From positions 1 through 24,632 of the forward strand of contig CAZIKB010000101.1 of assembly GCA_964539665.1 (NCBI GenBank): 24,632 nt of DNA. The letters are read 5' to 3'. How positions within the stretch are numbered: the stretch's first letter is position 1; the number at the start of each line of letters is the position of its first letter. A program made the translations under genes and the position numbers. Of this stretch, positions 14,466 through 23,376 are shown one piece after another. Source of the stretch: CAZIKB01 sp964539665 (GTDB lineage Bacteria > Zhuqueibacterota > Zhuqueibacteria > Oceanimicrobiales > Oceanimicrobiaceae). The notes under the pieces were generated by a model. The model searched no databases. It worked only from the letters and a program-made list of their open reading frames with translations, and was not told where the DNA came from.

Positions 14466-14557
14466 TGAAAAAGTACACACTTTTCGATCAGTGAATAGAT
14501 GATTGGTTTAGGACCGATTCTCACGATTCTTCCTGTCGCTCGCTACCAGACCATAGA

Positions 14558-17500
14558 TTAATACTCAGGAATCGGCTGCCCATCAATCCAGGGCGCTCCT
14601 GCAGCTTTCAAGGCGTCCTCAATTTTTGGAATGTCCTGGTTTATGATAATATCCAAATTTTTCTTTAACTCCTGAAATTCGGTCGCTGCAATTTCCAGAT
14701 TGCGCTTATGTAATGGTGTCGGCCCATAGGTTGAATTAACCGTTCCCCTTGCAGTCACAGACTGCCTTCTGGCAATGGTTGGTTTGATTTTTTCACCAAT
14801 TTGCCGCTTTGAACGGTTACCATTCAATTGCTCGTCCAGCGCCAATAAAGTTTGTTTGATTCGATGCAATTCACTGTCCAGGTTTCCTGGTGCTGACACT
14901 GTACGGATTAGCAATTTCTGCAATAATGTAACTCTTTGTAATGCCTTAGCCAACACTGTGGAAGCAGCAGAAGTGGATTTATTCAACCTTTCTGTCTCCT
15001 TCCAAAAAGCTGCGGTTTCTTTTGGATCTGCTCCAGCTAAAGCTCCTTTGAATAACTGTTCGACAACAAAAGGCACAGGTTCAGATAAATTCGTAACATT
15101 ACCATCCACTTGTTTCGACAACGTTACGGTATAATTGCCCGGTGCAACCATGGCGCCTGATTGACCTCTACTCAAATCGGCATCATTCTGGACAGCATCG
15201 GTTGGTGGGAGGCGCAAATCCCAGGCTATTCGATGAAAACCTGTTTTATTCGCAGCCTTTAGACGTCTGACGACATTACCTTCATTGTCTTGAACGGTTA
15301 ACCAGATCAATGGTTCTTCCTGCCTTCTTTCAGCCTCAATTTTGTCCCAGCCAGGAAAAGTCACAGCCTGTTTGGTTTTAGTCTGATTTTTTTCTTTCTC
15401 CTCTCGCAGGGCTTTTTGGGTTTTTATTTCTTCTTTAAGGTAGTAAGTGAACACAGCGCCATAAGGAGGATTGGGCGCTCTGTAATGAGATGCCCCATCA
15501 ATGACTCCCAATCTGCGTTCAATATACCACCAGGTTTTGCGAACCGGAAACAGCGTAGCTTCCTGTTTTAACTGATTTTCTGAAACACTGCGTAATACAC
15601 TGTAATCATCGAAAATATAAAAACCTCGGCCAAAAGAAGCGCCTACCAGATCATTTTCACGGCGTTGAATAGCGAGATCGCGAAATGAAATAGTGGGTAC
15701 TCCACCCGTGAGTTTCACCCATTTTGTACCGCCATCAACCGTGAAATAAATGCCGAATTCAGTGGCGGCAAATAACAGGTTAGAATTAACATGATCCTGC
15801 ACCACACGCCAAACCAAAGTGCGTGCCGGAATGTTTCCTTTTATCGAACGCCAGCTTTTTCCTTTATCCGTACTTTTTAACAAATAGGGATTGAGATCAC
15901 CAAATTTATGATTATCAAGTGCAACGTAAACCGTATTTGCATCGTATAAATCGGCTTTTATGTCATTTACAAAAGCGGTCGCCGGCACGCCTGGTAATTT
16001 GCCTACTTCAATTTTCCGCCAACTTTGGCCTCCATCCTCCGTCACATTAATGAGGCCATCATCATTGCCCGCGTAAATCAAGCCTTCCTGTAACGGTGAC
16101 TCAGCCAACGAAGTGATGGTATTATAATTGGACATGGCGCTGACATCCCAGGGTGAGTCCCAGCTCCAGGTTTGCCCCATAATCGGCAGTGTAACACGTT
16201 CCTGGTTACGGGTCAGATCGCCTGAAATTGCTGTCCAGCTATCTCCTCGATTATCGGATCGCCAGACTCGTTGCGAGGCAAAATATAATCTTGTCGGCGA
16301 GTGTGGACTGACCAGAATTGGCGAGTCCCAATTAAATCGTTCATAATTTTCACCCGCTTCAGGCTGAGGCTGAATTAAAACAATCTCGCCAGTTGTGATA
16401 TCAATGCGTGACAGACCACCCTGCTGAGACTCTGAATAAACAATATCCGGATTGCCAGGCTCCGTTGCCGGCTGGTGGCCATCGGCGCCCAATGTAAGAT
16501 ACCAATCGGAATTATCAATTCCAAGTGTCCAGGTAGTTCGCGAAGGCCCGCCCTGGGTAGAATTATCCTGTGTCCCGCCGTAAATGTTGTAGAACGGTTC
16601 GGCGTCATCCACCGCGACTTTATAGAATTGTGTCAACGGTAGATTCGCAACATAGCGCCAGTTTTCAGCCAGATCAAAACTTTCATAGATACCGCCGTCT
16701 GTGCCTACCAGCAAATAATCCGGATCATCCAGTCGAAAAGCCAGGGCATGATTATCTGAATGTTTAAATTGCTCTTTCATGCGGGTGAATGTTTTACCGC
16801 CGTCATTTGAAACTTGCATACGCACATCCACCAGGTAGAGACGGTCAAACTGATGCGGGCTGGCATAGAGTTCCTGGTAATAATGCGGACCCGTGGCACC
16901 TGAAACTGCGTCAGATTGTTTTGTCCATGAACTGCCGCGATTAGCAGAACGGTACACGCCGCCTGTGCGACGATCCAGCTCGATGGCCGCATAAATAACA
17001 TCTGGTTTTTGTGGAGAAATCGCCAGACCAATTTTGGCCATGTTCGATTTGGGTAAACCGTTGCTGAGCTTTTCCCAGGTTTCCCCGCCGTCGCTGGAAC
17101 GGTGAATTCCCGAACCCGGACCGCCTCCCATGTATGCGGCTACATTGCGGTGACGCTGCCACGTTGCAGCATATAATTGATCCGGATTGCGTGGATCGAT
17201 TAAGATATCTGTAACGCCTACCCATTCGTCGTCACCTAACACTTTTTTCCATTTTTTACCGCCATCTGATGTTTTGTAAAGCCCGCGTTCACCGCCTTTA
17301 TACCATAATGGTCCCTGGGCAGCTACCCACAAGATATCAGAGTTGTCAGGATGCACGATGATTTTTGAAATATGGTTGGATTCTTTTAAACCCATGTTTT
17401 CCCAACTGGCGCCGCCGTCGGCACTGCGGTAAACGCCGTCTCCATAGCCCATATGGCGGCCGCCAACATTTTCACCGGTACCAACCCAGATGACGCTGTG

Positions 17501-17818
17501 ATTGTTGGGATCGATAGTAACACAGCCAATGGAATAAGTTGGTTGATCATCGAAGATGGGCTTCCAGGTAGTACTGGCATTATCGGTTTTCCAGACGCCG
17601 CCGGAGCCCACCGCAACGTACCACTGACTGGGATCGCTCGGATTGATAGCAATGTCGGCGATACGACCGGACATGAAAGCCGGCCCGATGCCGCGTAGTT
17701 TTAAACCGGCAAAGGTCTTATCTGCTAACAGGGTGTTATCCTTCTCATCAGCAGAGAAGCCTGAAGAAACAAGTAGTACAACAAAAATAAAAGTGAAAAA
17801 TCTGGACATTTTAGCCAT
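14558..17818 (-). CDS. Secreted Asp-box (BNR/sortilin-like) beta-propeller protein
   Basis: This 1086-residue exported protein has a signal peptide (SRFFTFIFVVLLVSSGFSA) and then many Asp-box motifs (S/T-x-D-x-G-x-x-W): SADGGASW, TSDGGKKW, SSDGGETW, SANRGSSW, SDNRGDSW, TEDGGQSW, STDKGKSW and TVDGGTKW are all visible from about 125 to 680. These mark blades of one or two propellers of the exo-alpha-sialidase/Vps10 (sortilin) kind. From about 740 onward comes a helical linker rich in Lys/Glu/Gln, an Ig-like segment (VRRLKAANKTGFHRIAWDLR, APGNYTVTL) and a C-terminal helical region. Such proteins are common and multicopy in FCB bacteria, often annotated as glycosyl hydrolase, but no catalytic residues can be assigned here. 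AAGGAGG lies six bases before the ATG at 17818, and a promoter is visible at 17881-17909. Confidence 0.88.
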   Translation of the reverse strand: MAKMSRFFTFIFVVLLVSSGFSADEKDNTLLADKTFAGLKLRGIGPAFMSGRIADIAINPSDPSQWYVAVGSGGVWKTDNASTTWKPIFDDQPTYSIGCVTIDPNNHSVIWVGTGENVGGRHMGYGDGVYRSADGGASWENMGLKESNHISKIIVHPDNSDILWVAAQGPLWYKGGERGLYKTSDGGKKWKKVLGDDEWVGVTDILIDPRNPDQLYAATWQRHRNVAAYMGGGPGSGIHRSSDGGETWEKLSNGLPKSNMAKIGLAISPQKPDVIYAAIELDRRTGGVYRSANRGSSWTKQSDAVSGATGPHYYQELYASPHQFDRLYLVDVRMQVSNDGGKTFTRMKEQFKHSDNHALAFRLDDPDYLLVGTDGGIYESFDLAENWRYVANLPLTQFYKVAVDDAEPFYNIYGGTQDNSTQGGPSRTTWTLGIDNSDWYLTLGADGHQPATEPGNPDIVYSESQQGGLSRIDITTGEIVLIQPQPEAGENYERFNWDSPILVSPHSPTRLYFASQRVWRSDNRGDSWTAISGDLTRNQERVTLPIMGQTWSWDSPWDVSAMSNYNTITSLAESPLQEGLIYAGNDDGLINVTEDGGQSWRKIEVGKLPGVPATAFVNDIKADLYDANTVYVALDNHKFGDLNPYLLKSTDKGKSWRSIKGNIPARTLVWRVVQDHVNSNLLFAATEFGIYFTVDGGTKWVKLTGGVPTISFRDLAIQRRENDLVGASFGRGFYIFDDYSVLRSVSENQLKQEATLFPVRKTWWYIERRLGVIDGASHYRAPNPPYGAVFTYYLKEEIKTQKALREEKEKNQTKTKQAVTFPGWDKIEAERRQEEPLIWLTVQDNEGNVVRRLKAANKTGFHRIAWDLRLPPTDAVQNDADLSRGQSGAMVAPGNYTVTLSKQVDGNVTNLSEPVPFVVEQLFKGALAGADPKETAAFWKETERLNKSTSAASTVLAKALQRVTLLQKLLIRTVSAPGNLDSELHRIKQTLLALDEQLNGNRSKRQIGEKIKPTIARRQSVTARGTVNSTYGPTPLHKRNLEIAATEFQELKKNLDIIINQDIPKIEDALKAAGAPWIDGQPIPEY

Positions 17819-17880
17819 AGCCTTCCTCCTTTAGAATTGTGAATTATTTTTTATTTATGGATTGATGCGTGTTGAGAGAA

Positions 17881-17909
17881 ATGATAAGCAAATTTGTTAC
17901 TATTTGCAA
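17881..17909 (-). promoter_or_regulatory. Sigma-70-type promoter of the Asp-box gene
   Basis: On the minus strand TTGCAA (17909-17904) is followed after 17 bases by TATCAT (17886-17881), each one or two bases from consensus. The leader would be about 55 bases before the ATG at 17818. A small dyad, GCAAAT (17888-17893) with ATTTGC (17902-17907), fills the spacer and could be a regulator site. Confidence 0.5.
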
Positions 17910-18045
17910 GTAAAATGCTCATCAATGTAGCGGCAATATCTCAAGCTGTGCAATCACCCACTCATAATTGGGATAATACATTATTTATGAAAAGTCTATA
18001 CCTAAATGCCCCGAATGTGGCTTCTTATTTTTGGGAGAAGTTCTT

Positions 18046-19368
18046 TTATAAAACCACTCTAACAATCGTAAATCCATCGGGTACAAAAGGGGCAGGTGTT
18101 TTATATTTCAGACCTGGGTGTGCGACGTTTACTGCTTTGCCATTTTCTGTGGTGAATCGCGCTACTTTTAAAGGAGTGGTCTGAATTGGAGTTATCCATT
18201 CGAAGGTGTCGCCGACCTCTATCCTGTTTTTTACATCCAAAAGGGCAGATTCAGTGTTTGGATCGTAATCTTTCACAACACCGGCAAATCGGTGAGTTAA
18301 TGGCAGTGACAGACCGTCTTCAAAATTTTCTCCATATTCTTGCGGCCTTTTCTTTAGGAAACCGGTCATGAGGGTGCGGTTGGCTGTGCTTAAAAGTTCT
18401 TTTAAATTATCTTTGTTGAAGGGACGACCAGAAATCAGATCATCGATAGCCCGGCGATAGGCACGAGCTGTGATTGCAGCGTAATATACTGACTTGCTCC
18501 TGCCTTCAACTTTTAAGCTGCAAATCCCTGCATCATGAAGCTCTTGCAAAAGTTCAATTGCACAGAGGTCTTTGGAGTTCATCAGGTATGTACCGTACTC
18601 ATCCTCATCAATGTCAAACTTGTCCTGAATAAACTGTTTTTCTGCCCTGATCGCTTCATTGAGCTGATAATTGGCTACAAGTGGACGATATGCCTCATTC
18701 ACATCCCGTGTCATCTCGGTTTCGAGAAGACTTTCTTTGTCGAGAGAAAGTGAATACTCCCAGCGGCAGGTATTTGTACACGTGCCCTGGTTGGCATCCC
18801 GATAAGTCAGATAGTTTGAAATTAAGCAGCGTCCGGAATAGGCGATACAAATGGCTCCATGCACAAATGCTTCGAGCTCGATGTCTGGAACTTTTTCGTG
18901 CATAGCTGCCATCTCTTTGATCGAAAGTTCTCTTGGCAGGATGATGCGTCTAATGCCAATGTCGCGCCAGAATTCAACCGTGGCCCAATTGGTCGAATTA
19001 GCCTGGGTTGAGAGATGAATGACGCTTTGTGGCCGAGCTTTGAGCGCTTTATTGATTAGCCCCGGGTCTGTCATGATAAATCCATCCGGATTAAGATCTG
19101 ACATTTCATCAAATGTTTCCAGGAAACGATTGACTTTGATGTTGTGGGCATAAATATTCATGGTAAGATAAATGCGTTTACCAAGCCGATGCGTGTACTC
19201 GATTGCTTCACGAATCGTATCTTTGTTAAAATCATTCTCGCGTGCGCGCAGAGAAAAAGCTGGCACGCCGGCATAAACAGCATCCGCGCCATAAGCGAAA
19301 GCAAATTTGAGCTTTTCAAAATTTCCGGCCGGCATTAAAAGTTCAGGAGATTTAATTGTTGGCTTCAC
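18046..19368 (-). CDS. trhP: U32 family tRNA-hydroxylation protein TrhP (YegQ type)
   Basis: The E. coli relative TrhP (YegQ) is needed for prephenate-dependent 5-hydroxyuridine formation at tRNA position 34; the family was originally filed as peptidase U32. The 440-residue length fits (453 in E. coli). Matching stretches are ELLMPAGNFEKLKFAFAYGA near the start, FIMTDPGLI, HLSTQANSTNWATVEFW, the U32 signature with cysteines FVHGAICIAYSGRCLIS, NQGTCTNTCRWEY, YGTYLMNSKDL and LKVEGRSKSVYY, followed by the C-terminal beta-barrel domain. The cysteines CIAYSGRC and CTNTC probably hold an Fe-S cluster, as reported for related U32 proteins. The start is GTG at 19368; an upstream ATG is out of frame. 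The Shine-Dalgarno sequence is weak. It follows the aldolase gene by 70 bases. Confidence 0.9.
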   Translation of the reverse strand: MKPTIKSPELLMPAGNFEKLKFAFAYGADAVYAGVPAFSLRARENDFNKDTIREAIEYTHRLGKRIYLTMNIYAHNIKVNRFLETFDEMSDLNPDGFIMTDPGLINKALKARPQSVIHLSTQANSTNWATVEFWRDIGIRRIILPRELSIKEMAAMHEKVPDIELEAFVHGAICIAYSGRCLISNYLTYRDANQGTCTNTCRWEYSLSLDKESLLETEMTRDVNEAYRPLVANYQLNEAIRAEKQFIQDKFDIDEDEYGTYLMNSKDLCAIELLQELHDAGICSLKVEGRSKSVYYAAITARAYRRAIDDLISGRPFNKDNLKELLSTANRTLMTGFLKKRPQEYGENFEDGLSLPLTHRFAGVVKDYDPNTESALLDVKNRIEVGDTFEWITPIQTTPLKVARFTTENGKAVNVAHPGLKYKTPAPFVPDGFTIVRVVL

Positions 19369-19438
19369 TTTGTTTTCTATTTTTTTTGTAATTCATGTAG
19401 AGATTCTGGTTCATAGAAGTTATTAAAATGTTTAATCT

Positions 19439-20389
19439 CTACTGCAACGCCTTTCGGACTTCCTCCAGCCTGTCCTTTGACAACAATTTCTCCGACTTGT
19501 GTAAGATGAAATCCGCATAAGCAGCCATGAAAACTTTGCCTGGAGGACGAAAATCAAAATTTTCAGGTTGGTCTCTAAAGTACTCACGATGAACCCTGGT
19601 CCAGACCAGTCGGCCGTCTGTGTCGATATTGACTTTGGTCACACCTAAAGGAACTGCGCGGGCAAATTCATTCACATCTACTCCTTTAGCAGCAGAACTC
19701 AGCTTTCCGCCTGCAGCATTGACACGCTCGACTTCTTCAACTGGAACGGAGCTGGAGCCATGCATTACCATTGGGTAACCAGGCAGCAGCTTTTGAATTG
19801 CCGCAATGCGATCAAAATGCAGGCCCTGACCGCCAGAGAATTTATAAGCGCCATGACTTGTTCCAACAGCCACAGCCAATGAATCACAGCCTGACCTCTC
19901 TACGAATTCTTTGGCTTCTTCCGGATCTGTCAGCGAAGCGTGTTTTTCGTCAACCTTGATATCTTCCTCAACTCCGCCCAGTTTACCCAGTTCTGCCTCA
20001 ACACTTAAACCCTTTGCATGGGCTTTATCCACAATACGACGGGTAGTGGCTATATTTCCCGCTAATTGTTCATGGGATGCATCAATCATGACCGAGCTAT
20101 AAAAGCCGGAATCGATGCAGTCGTAGCAGGTTTGTTCATCACCGTGATCAAGATGCACAGCAAAAATGGCGTCCTGATAAATTTCATCAACCGCACGAAT
20201 AATGTTTTCCAGCATTTTCACGCCTGCATATTTGCGAGCGCCTTTCGATAACTGGATAATAAATGGCGCCTGAGCTTTCTTGTGACCCTCGAATAAACCT
20301 ATTGCCTGCTCCATATTGTTAATATTGTAGGCTCCAACAGCAAATTTCCCATAAGCGATTTTGAACAACTCTGATGTGGTTACAATCAT
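19439..20389 (-). CDS. fba: Class II fructose-bisphosphate aldolase
   Basis: This Zn-dependent aldolase interconverts fructose 1,6-bisphosphate with dihydroxyacetone phosphate and glyceraldehyde 3-phosphate. The 316-residue protein shows GAYNINNMEQ near the start, the AVHLDHGDE motif (about 77-85) with the proton donor and zinc ligand, VEAELGKLGGVEED (about 130-143), the zinc-histidine segment AVGTSHGAYKF (about 173-183), VMHGSSSVP (about 208-216) with a further zinc histidine, and VNIDTDGRLVWT for phosphate binding. Tagatose- or ketose-bisphosphate aldolases share the fold, but the long form and complete motif set fit fructose-bisphosphate aldolase best. The ATG at 20389 has AAGAGAGAAG just upstream. 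It probably leads a two-gene unit with the U32 gene. Confidence 0.9.
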   Translation of the reverse strand: MIVTTSELFKIAYGKFAVGAYNINNMEQAIGLFEGHKKAQAPFIIQLSKGARKYAGVKMLENIIRAVDEIYQDAIFAVHLDHGDEQTCYDCIDSGFYSSVMIDASHEQLAGNIATTRRIVDKAHAKGLSVEAELGKLGGVEEDIKVDEKHASLTDPEEAKEFVERSGCDSLAVAVGTSHGAYKFSGGQGLHFDRIAAIQKLLPGYPMVMHGSSSVPVEEVERVNAAGGKLSSAAKGVDVNEFARAVPLGVTKVNIDTDGRLVWTRVHREYFRDQPENFDFRPPGKVFMAAYADFILHKSEKLLSKDRLEEVRKALQ

Positions 20390-20483
20390 GTCTTCTCTCT
20401 TTCCAGTTAATTAGTTAGAATCATTGTCTAAAAAATAAATATGATGAAATAATTTCGATGCAAATATGAAAATAAAAATCATT

Positions 20484-20506
20484 AAAAGCAATGGCTTTAT
20501 GCTTTT
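20484..20506 (-). terminator. AT-rich hairpin, possible terminator after the EEP-domain gene
   Basis: AAAAGCA (20484-20490) pairs with TGCTTTT (20500-20506) around a nine-base loop. On the minus strand the stem ends GCTTTT followed by AATGATTTTTATTTT. It lies about 105 bases beyond the stop at 20613 and 95 bases upstream of the aldolase start. Weak stem and AT-rich setting keep confidence low. Nothing else was recognised in this 223-bp gap. Confidence 0.3.
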
Positions 20507-20612
20507 ATGCTTAGTTCACCTAATAATTGATCACAGAATTTAAATAGTAATCTTGGCAAAATAATTTACCTTATAAAAAACAATCATTTTGCCCTATTTC
20601 AGGATAATGCTT

Positions 20613-22637
20613 TTACCATTCAATTTGAATAGACACTGCGGGATGATCTGATTGAGTATTTATTAAATAGCGGGAATCGGTTACATTTGTACCAGGAGAC
20701 ACAAAAATATGGTCAATTCTGTCAATGGGATTTGCTCCATGATTGTCAACACCTTGTGGCCATTTTACAAGCCAGGAGTCCATTAAAAATTCCGTTGTCA
20801 GTTTGTATTGTTTTGAATCAGGTCTAAAATTAAAATCTCCGAGAGCAATAACATTCTCCATACCTTCTAACTCTGTTAAAATGGCTTCCTGCTGCACCAC
20901 AGGACCGCCATTGCCGAGATGGGTTACAAATATATTAAATATTTTTTTCCCGACATTGATTTCTGCTGCAATTGTTGCTGTCTGTTCTCCTTTACTATAC
21001 ATATAAAACGTCCGCGGATTTTCAATCGGAAATTTAGAAAGCATGGCAATACCGAATGTGCCCAAGACAGTTTTTGGGCCATAATAAGAATAGAGATTGA
21101 GCTTATCAGCAAAATACCTTACAACATCTGAGTTGCCGCCAGAAATTCTATTCGAGTCCGTTTCCTGCAAGCCGATTACATCTGCATTTATGCCACGTAT
21201 TAAATCAAGCTGGCCAACGTGGTTCTTTAGCCCATTTATATCATATCCCTGTTGAATATTATAAGTCAATATTTTCAGTGACTTCCTGCCATTTTGTTGA
21301 GGTATTGGATTTGGTGAAGATAACAAAGCACCAGTAATTGTAATAAAAGATATCAATAGAATAATCACTGGAAAACTTGTTGAAATTTGCAATTTACTTA
21401 AGGAATACTTGTAATTGAATGAGTTTTGCTTAATCAGCAATACAGGTAAGGTGAGGGCAATTCCTGCTGATAGAAAGACAAACCAGAATTTATCTCTAAA
21501 AAAAGCTCCAACAAAAGGGATGTAATCGTACACTGACGTGAATATCTGGGCAAAAATCATTAATAATATGAAAAAAGATGCCAGAGTTAAGCTACCTCCA
21601 ACAATCCTGGATGTTGGCTGCCGGGCCGCAATTTCCCCGCTAAAAAGTATGAAATCAATCAGGATGATTGGGAAGAGAAGCAGCGTAAAAATCAGCGGTA
21701 CATAATGCAGCTTGGTAACAGAAGGTGCAAATAACGGATAGGCGCTGCTTTCTGAAGGGAAGTTCATTTGATGCATTAGTATTGTTGCCACCAGAGCAAG
21801 TACAAACAAGCAATTCCAAATTAGAATATTTTTTGATGTCAAAAAAACTATGAGAGGTTTTTTTTCGGTGAACATACTTGAAAATAGACAGAGTACTAAC
21901 ATCATCACCGTCACGATTAGAAGGTAATTTGCTTCAGTCCATCGTGCTATGACATTTGGAGTAGTGAAAACAAAATAGAGAAGCAAATAAACAGCGGCTA
22001 AGCCCTGACTTATACCTGTTATTTTCCAGGTTTTACAGGGACTGTTAATTCTGGTATCGCCTTTCGGGATAATTATCTTTTTAGATTGGGTGCCAGAATT
22101 TCGTCTTTTAAGTCCAACCAGCAGAATGCCAGCTATTAAGGCCAACATCCAGCCTATTGCTTGAAACCAGTTGTGGGAGGAAATATCAATTCCAGAGTTT
22201 AGCGTTCTTAGTAGAATGGACAGAGCGAGAGCAATTGTTAAACCTGCTCCATGGGTCAAGCCGGACAATTCACTTTCGTCATCAGCATTTTGGCAGAGAA
22301 TTGATGGGAAAAGTAACATAAAACAACTCACACCAAGCCCGGCTATCATCATTCTCCCACGAGTGTCCAGCGCCACTTCTAAAATTCTGCATAATAGCAT
22401 CATCTCCCCAACAAAGACCAGCAGGTGGCCGGAAAGAAATTTTCTAAATATAATGAAAAGGACTGGTGAAAAAAGAAAGAGAACACTAGCCATCTCAACG
22501 GGCAAGCCAGTTCTCAGGAGGCCAAAAGCGTAAATTGCTTCAATAAAATCAGAAAGTAACTGGAAGAAAAACAGATACAAAATACTATAGAGTACAATAT
22601 CTTTAGTATACTGGATTTTGAGTCTTCTAAACCGCAT
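20613..22637 (-). CDS. Polytopic membrane protein fused to an endonuclease/exonuclease/phosphatase (EEP) domain
   Basis: Residues 1 to about 430 contain roughly thirteen hydrophobic helices, starting with IVLYSILYLFFFQLLSDF. From about 440 to 674 there is a complete EEP hydrolase domain: LTYNIQQG (metal/active-site Asn), GLQETD (metal Glu), THLGNGG (His), GDFNF (Asp-Asn), DRIDHIFVS and a final SDHPAVSIQI with the catalytic Asp-His pair. EEP enzymes cleave phosphodiesters or phosphoesters in nucleic acids, inositol phosphates or sphingolipids. With a membrane anchor this size, a lipid or cell-surface substrate on the outer face is plausible, but the side of the membrane is not certain from the sequence. 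The ATG at 22637 has a weak GGGA upstream. No obvious partner gene adjoins it. Confidence 0.85.
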   Translation of the reverse strand: MRFRRLKIQYTKDIVLYSILYLFFFQLLSDFIEAIYAFGLLRTGLPVEMASVLFLFSPVLFIIFRKFLSGHLLVFVGEMMLLCRILEVALDTRGRMMIAGLGVSCFMLLFPSILCQNADDESELSGLTHGAGLTIALALSILLRTLNSGIDISSHNWFQAIGWMLALIAGILLVGLKRRNSGTQSKKIIIPKGDTRINSPCKTWKITGISQGLAAVYLLLYFVFTTPNVIARWTEANYLLIVTVMMLVLCLFSSMFTEKKPLIVFLTSKNILIWNCLFVLALVATILMHQMNFPSESSAYPLFAPSVTKLHYVPLIFTLLLFPIILIDFILFSGEIAARQPTSRIVGGSLTLASFFILLMIFAQIFTSVYDYIPFVGAFFRDKFWFVFLSAGIALTLPVLLIKQNSFNYKYSLSKLQISTSFPVIILLISFITITGALLSSPNPIPQQNGRKSLKILTYNIQQGYDINGLKNHVGQLDLIRGINADVIGLQETDSNRISGGNSDVVRYFADKLNLYSYYGPKTVLGTFGIAMLSKFPIENPRTFYMYSKGEQTATIAAEINVGKKIFNIFVTHLGNGGPVVQQEAILTELEGMENVIALGDFNFRPDSKQYKLTTEFLMDSWLVKWPQGVDNHGANPIDRIDHIFVSPGTNVTDSRYLINTQSDHPAVSIQIEW

Positions 22638-22749
22638 TATTCCCAGCGCCCAAAAGTGCAGCTCCTAAAGTTTGAAGTGCTTAAAATGCCTAAAATTTTA
22701 ATTGAACCTTAAAAATTTGCAAGTAAAAAACTATTATAACAAAAACGAT

Positions 22750-22759
22750 GACTTAAGTC
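22750..22759. other. 10-bp palindrome upstream of the EEP-domain gene
   Basis: GACTTAAGTC is a perfect palindrome, with partial extension into flanking AACGA/TCGTAA. On the minus strand TATAAT follows about 15 bases downstream (near 22732-22737). A regulator site beside a promoter is possible, but the AT-rich context makes this weak. No gene was recognised in the rest of the 249-bp gap. Confidence 0.3.
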
Positions 22760-22886
22760 GTAACAGAATTGCGCAGTAAAACCGCTAATAAGAAAGATTA
22801 ACTTCAGAGTTTTGTAGTAATAAATTAAATTTTTATTTCGAATTGGAGTTAAATCCAGGCAAAAGGAATCTCACCGTAAACAAGAG

Positions 22887-23261
22887 TTAACCTTGTTCTT
22901 TCAAACATTTTGTGATGGCTTCGCCCAGTTCTGACGGAACCACTGGTTTACGTAAAAACAATGTTGCGCCCATTTTCAATAGATGAGAAATCTCTTTCAA
23001 GCCGACCACAGATGACATTATTATAATTGGCAAATCTCTCAATTGATAGTCACCACGTAATATTTGAATTAATTGTTTGCCATCCATTTCAGGCATCATG
23101 ATATCAGTAATGAGAAGTCTGATATCCTGATTTACACGCAAGGTTTCATAGGCGTGCTTTCCATTTGGACTGATGAAAGCTATTAGCCCCATGCCTTCAA
23201 TTTTTTTTGACGTTAGTTGTTGAGTATCCGCATCATCTTCTACAATCAGTATTTTTGTCAT
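22887..23261 (-). CDS. Single-domain response regulator (receiver only)
   Basis: The start is placed at ATG 23261, giving 124 residues that begin MTKILIVEDD; an in-frame ATG 37 codons earlier would only add unrelated sequence. The receiver fold is complete: Asp9/Asp10 acidic pair, phospho-acceptor Asp53 in LLITDIMMPEMDG, Ser83/Ser84 in the Thr/Ser position, and Lys105 in LFLRKP. There is no output domain, so it acts through protein contacts (CheY- or Spo0F-like) or in a phosphorelay. No histidine kinase is in the window. It lies 115 bases downstream of the FOXRED1-like gene in the same direction and could be co-transcribed. Confidence 0.9.
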   Translation of the reverse strand: MTKILIVEDDADTQQLTSKKIEGMGLIAFISPNGKHAYETLRVNQDIRLLITDIMMPEMDGKQLIQILRGDYQLRDLPIIIMSSVVGLKEISHLLKMGATLFLRKPVVPSELGEAITKCLKEQG

Positions 23262-23376
23262 ACCAGGGTATTGGCTCTCTATTTTAAAAAAGGTTACTAT
23301 GTATCGACACTTATATAGCTTTCTCCAAGAGTCACAATATTTTTTCTCAAAAATATCTGGCCAGCATTTCACAGCA

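Larger units (their letters stand above)
14114..14557. other. 444-bp gene-free gap with sigma-operon promoter region and long dyad
   Basis: This is the only gap longer than 300 bases. It holds a possible ECF-type promoter beside the sigma gene (14118-14147), an AT-rich dyad around TAGATATATAATATATC near 14320-14340, and the large nested inverted repeat at 14402-14465. No open frame with a ribosome binding site and no tRNA were recognised in it. Confidence 0.6.

Noticed and set aside
22887..23372. Response regulator starting at 23372 with a 37-residue N-terminal extension
   Set aside because: The extension has no receiver similarity, while the ATG at 23261 begins exactly at the first beta-strand of the domain.
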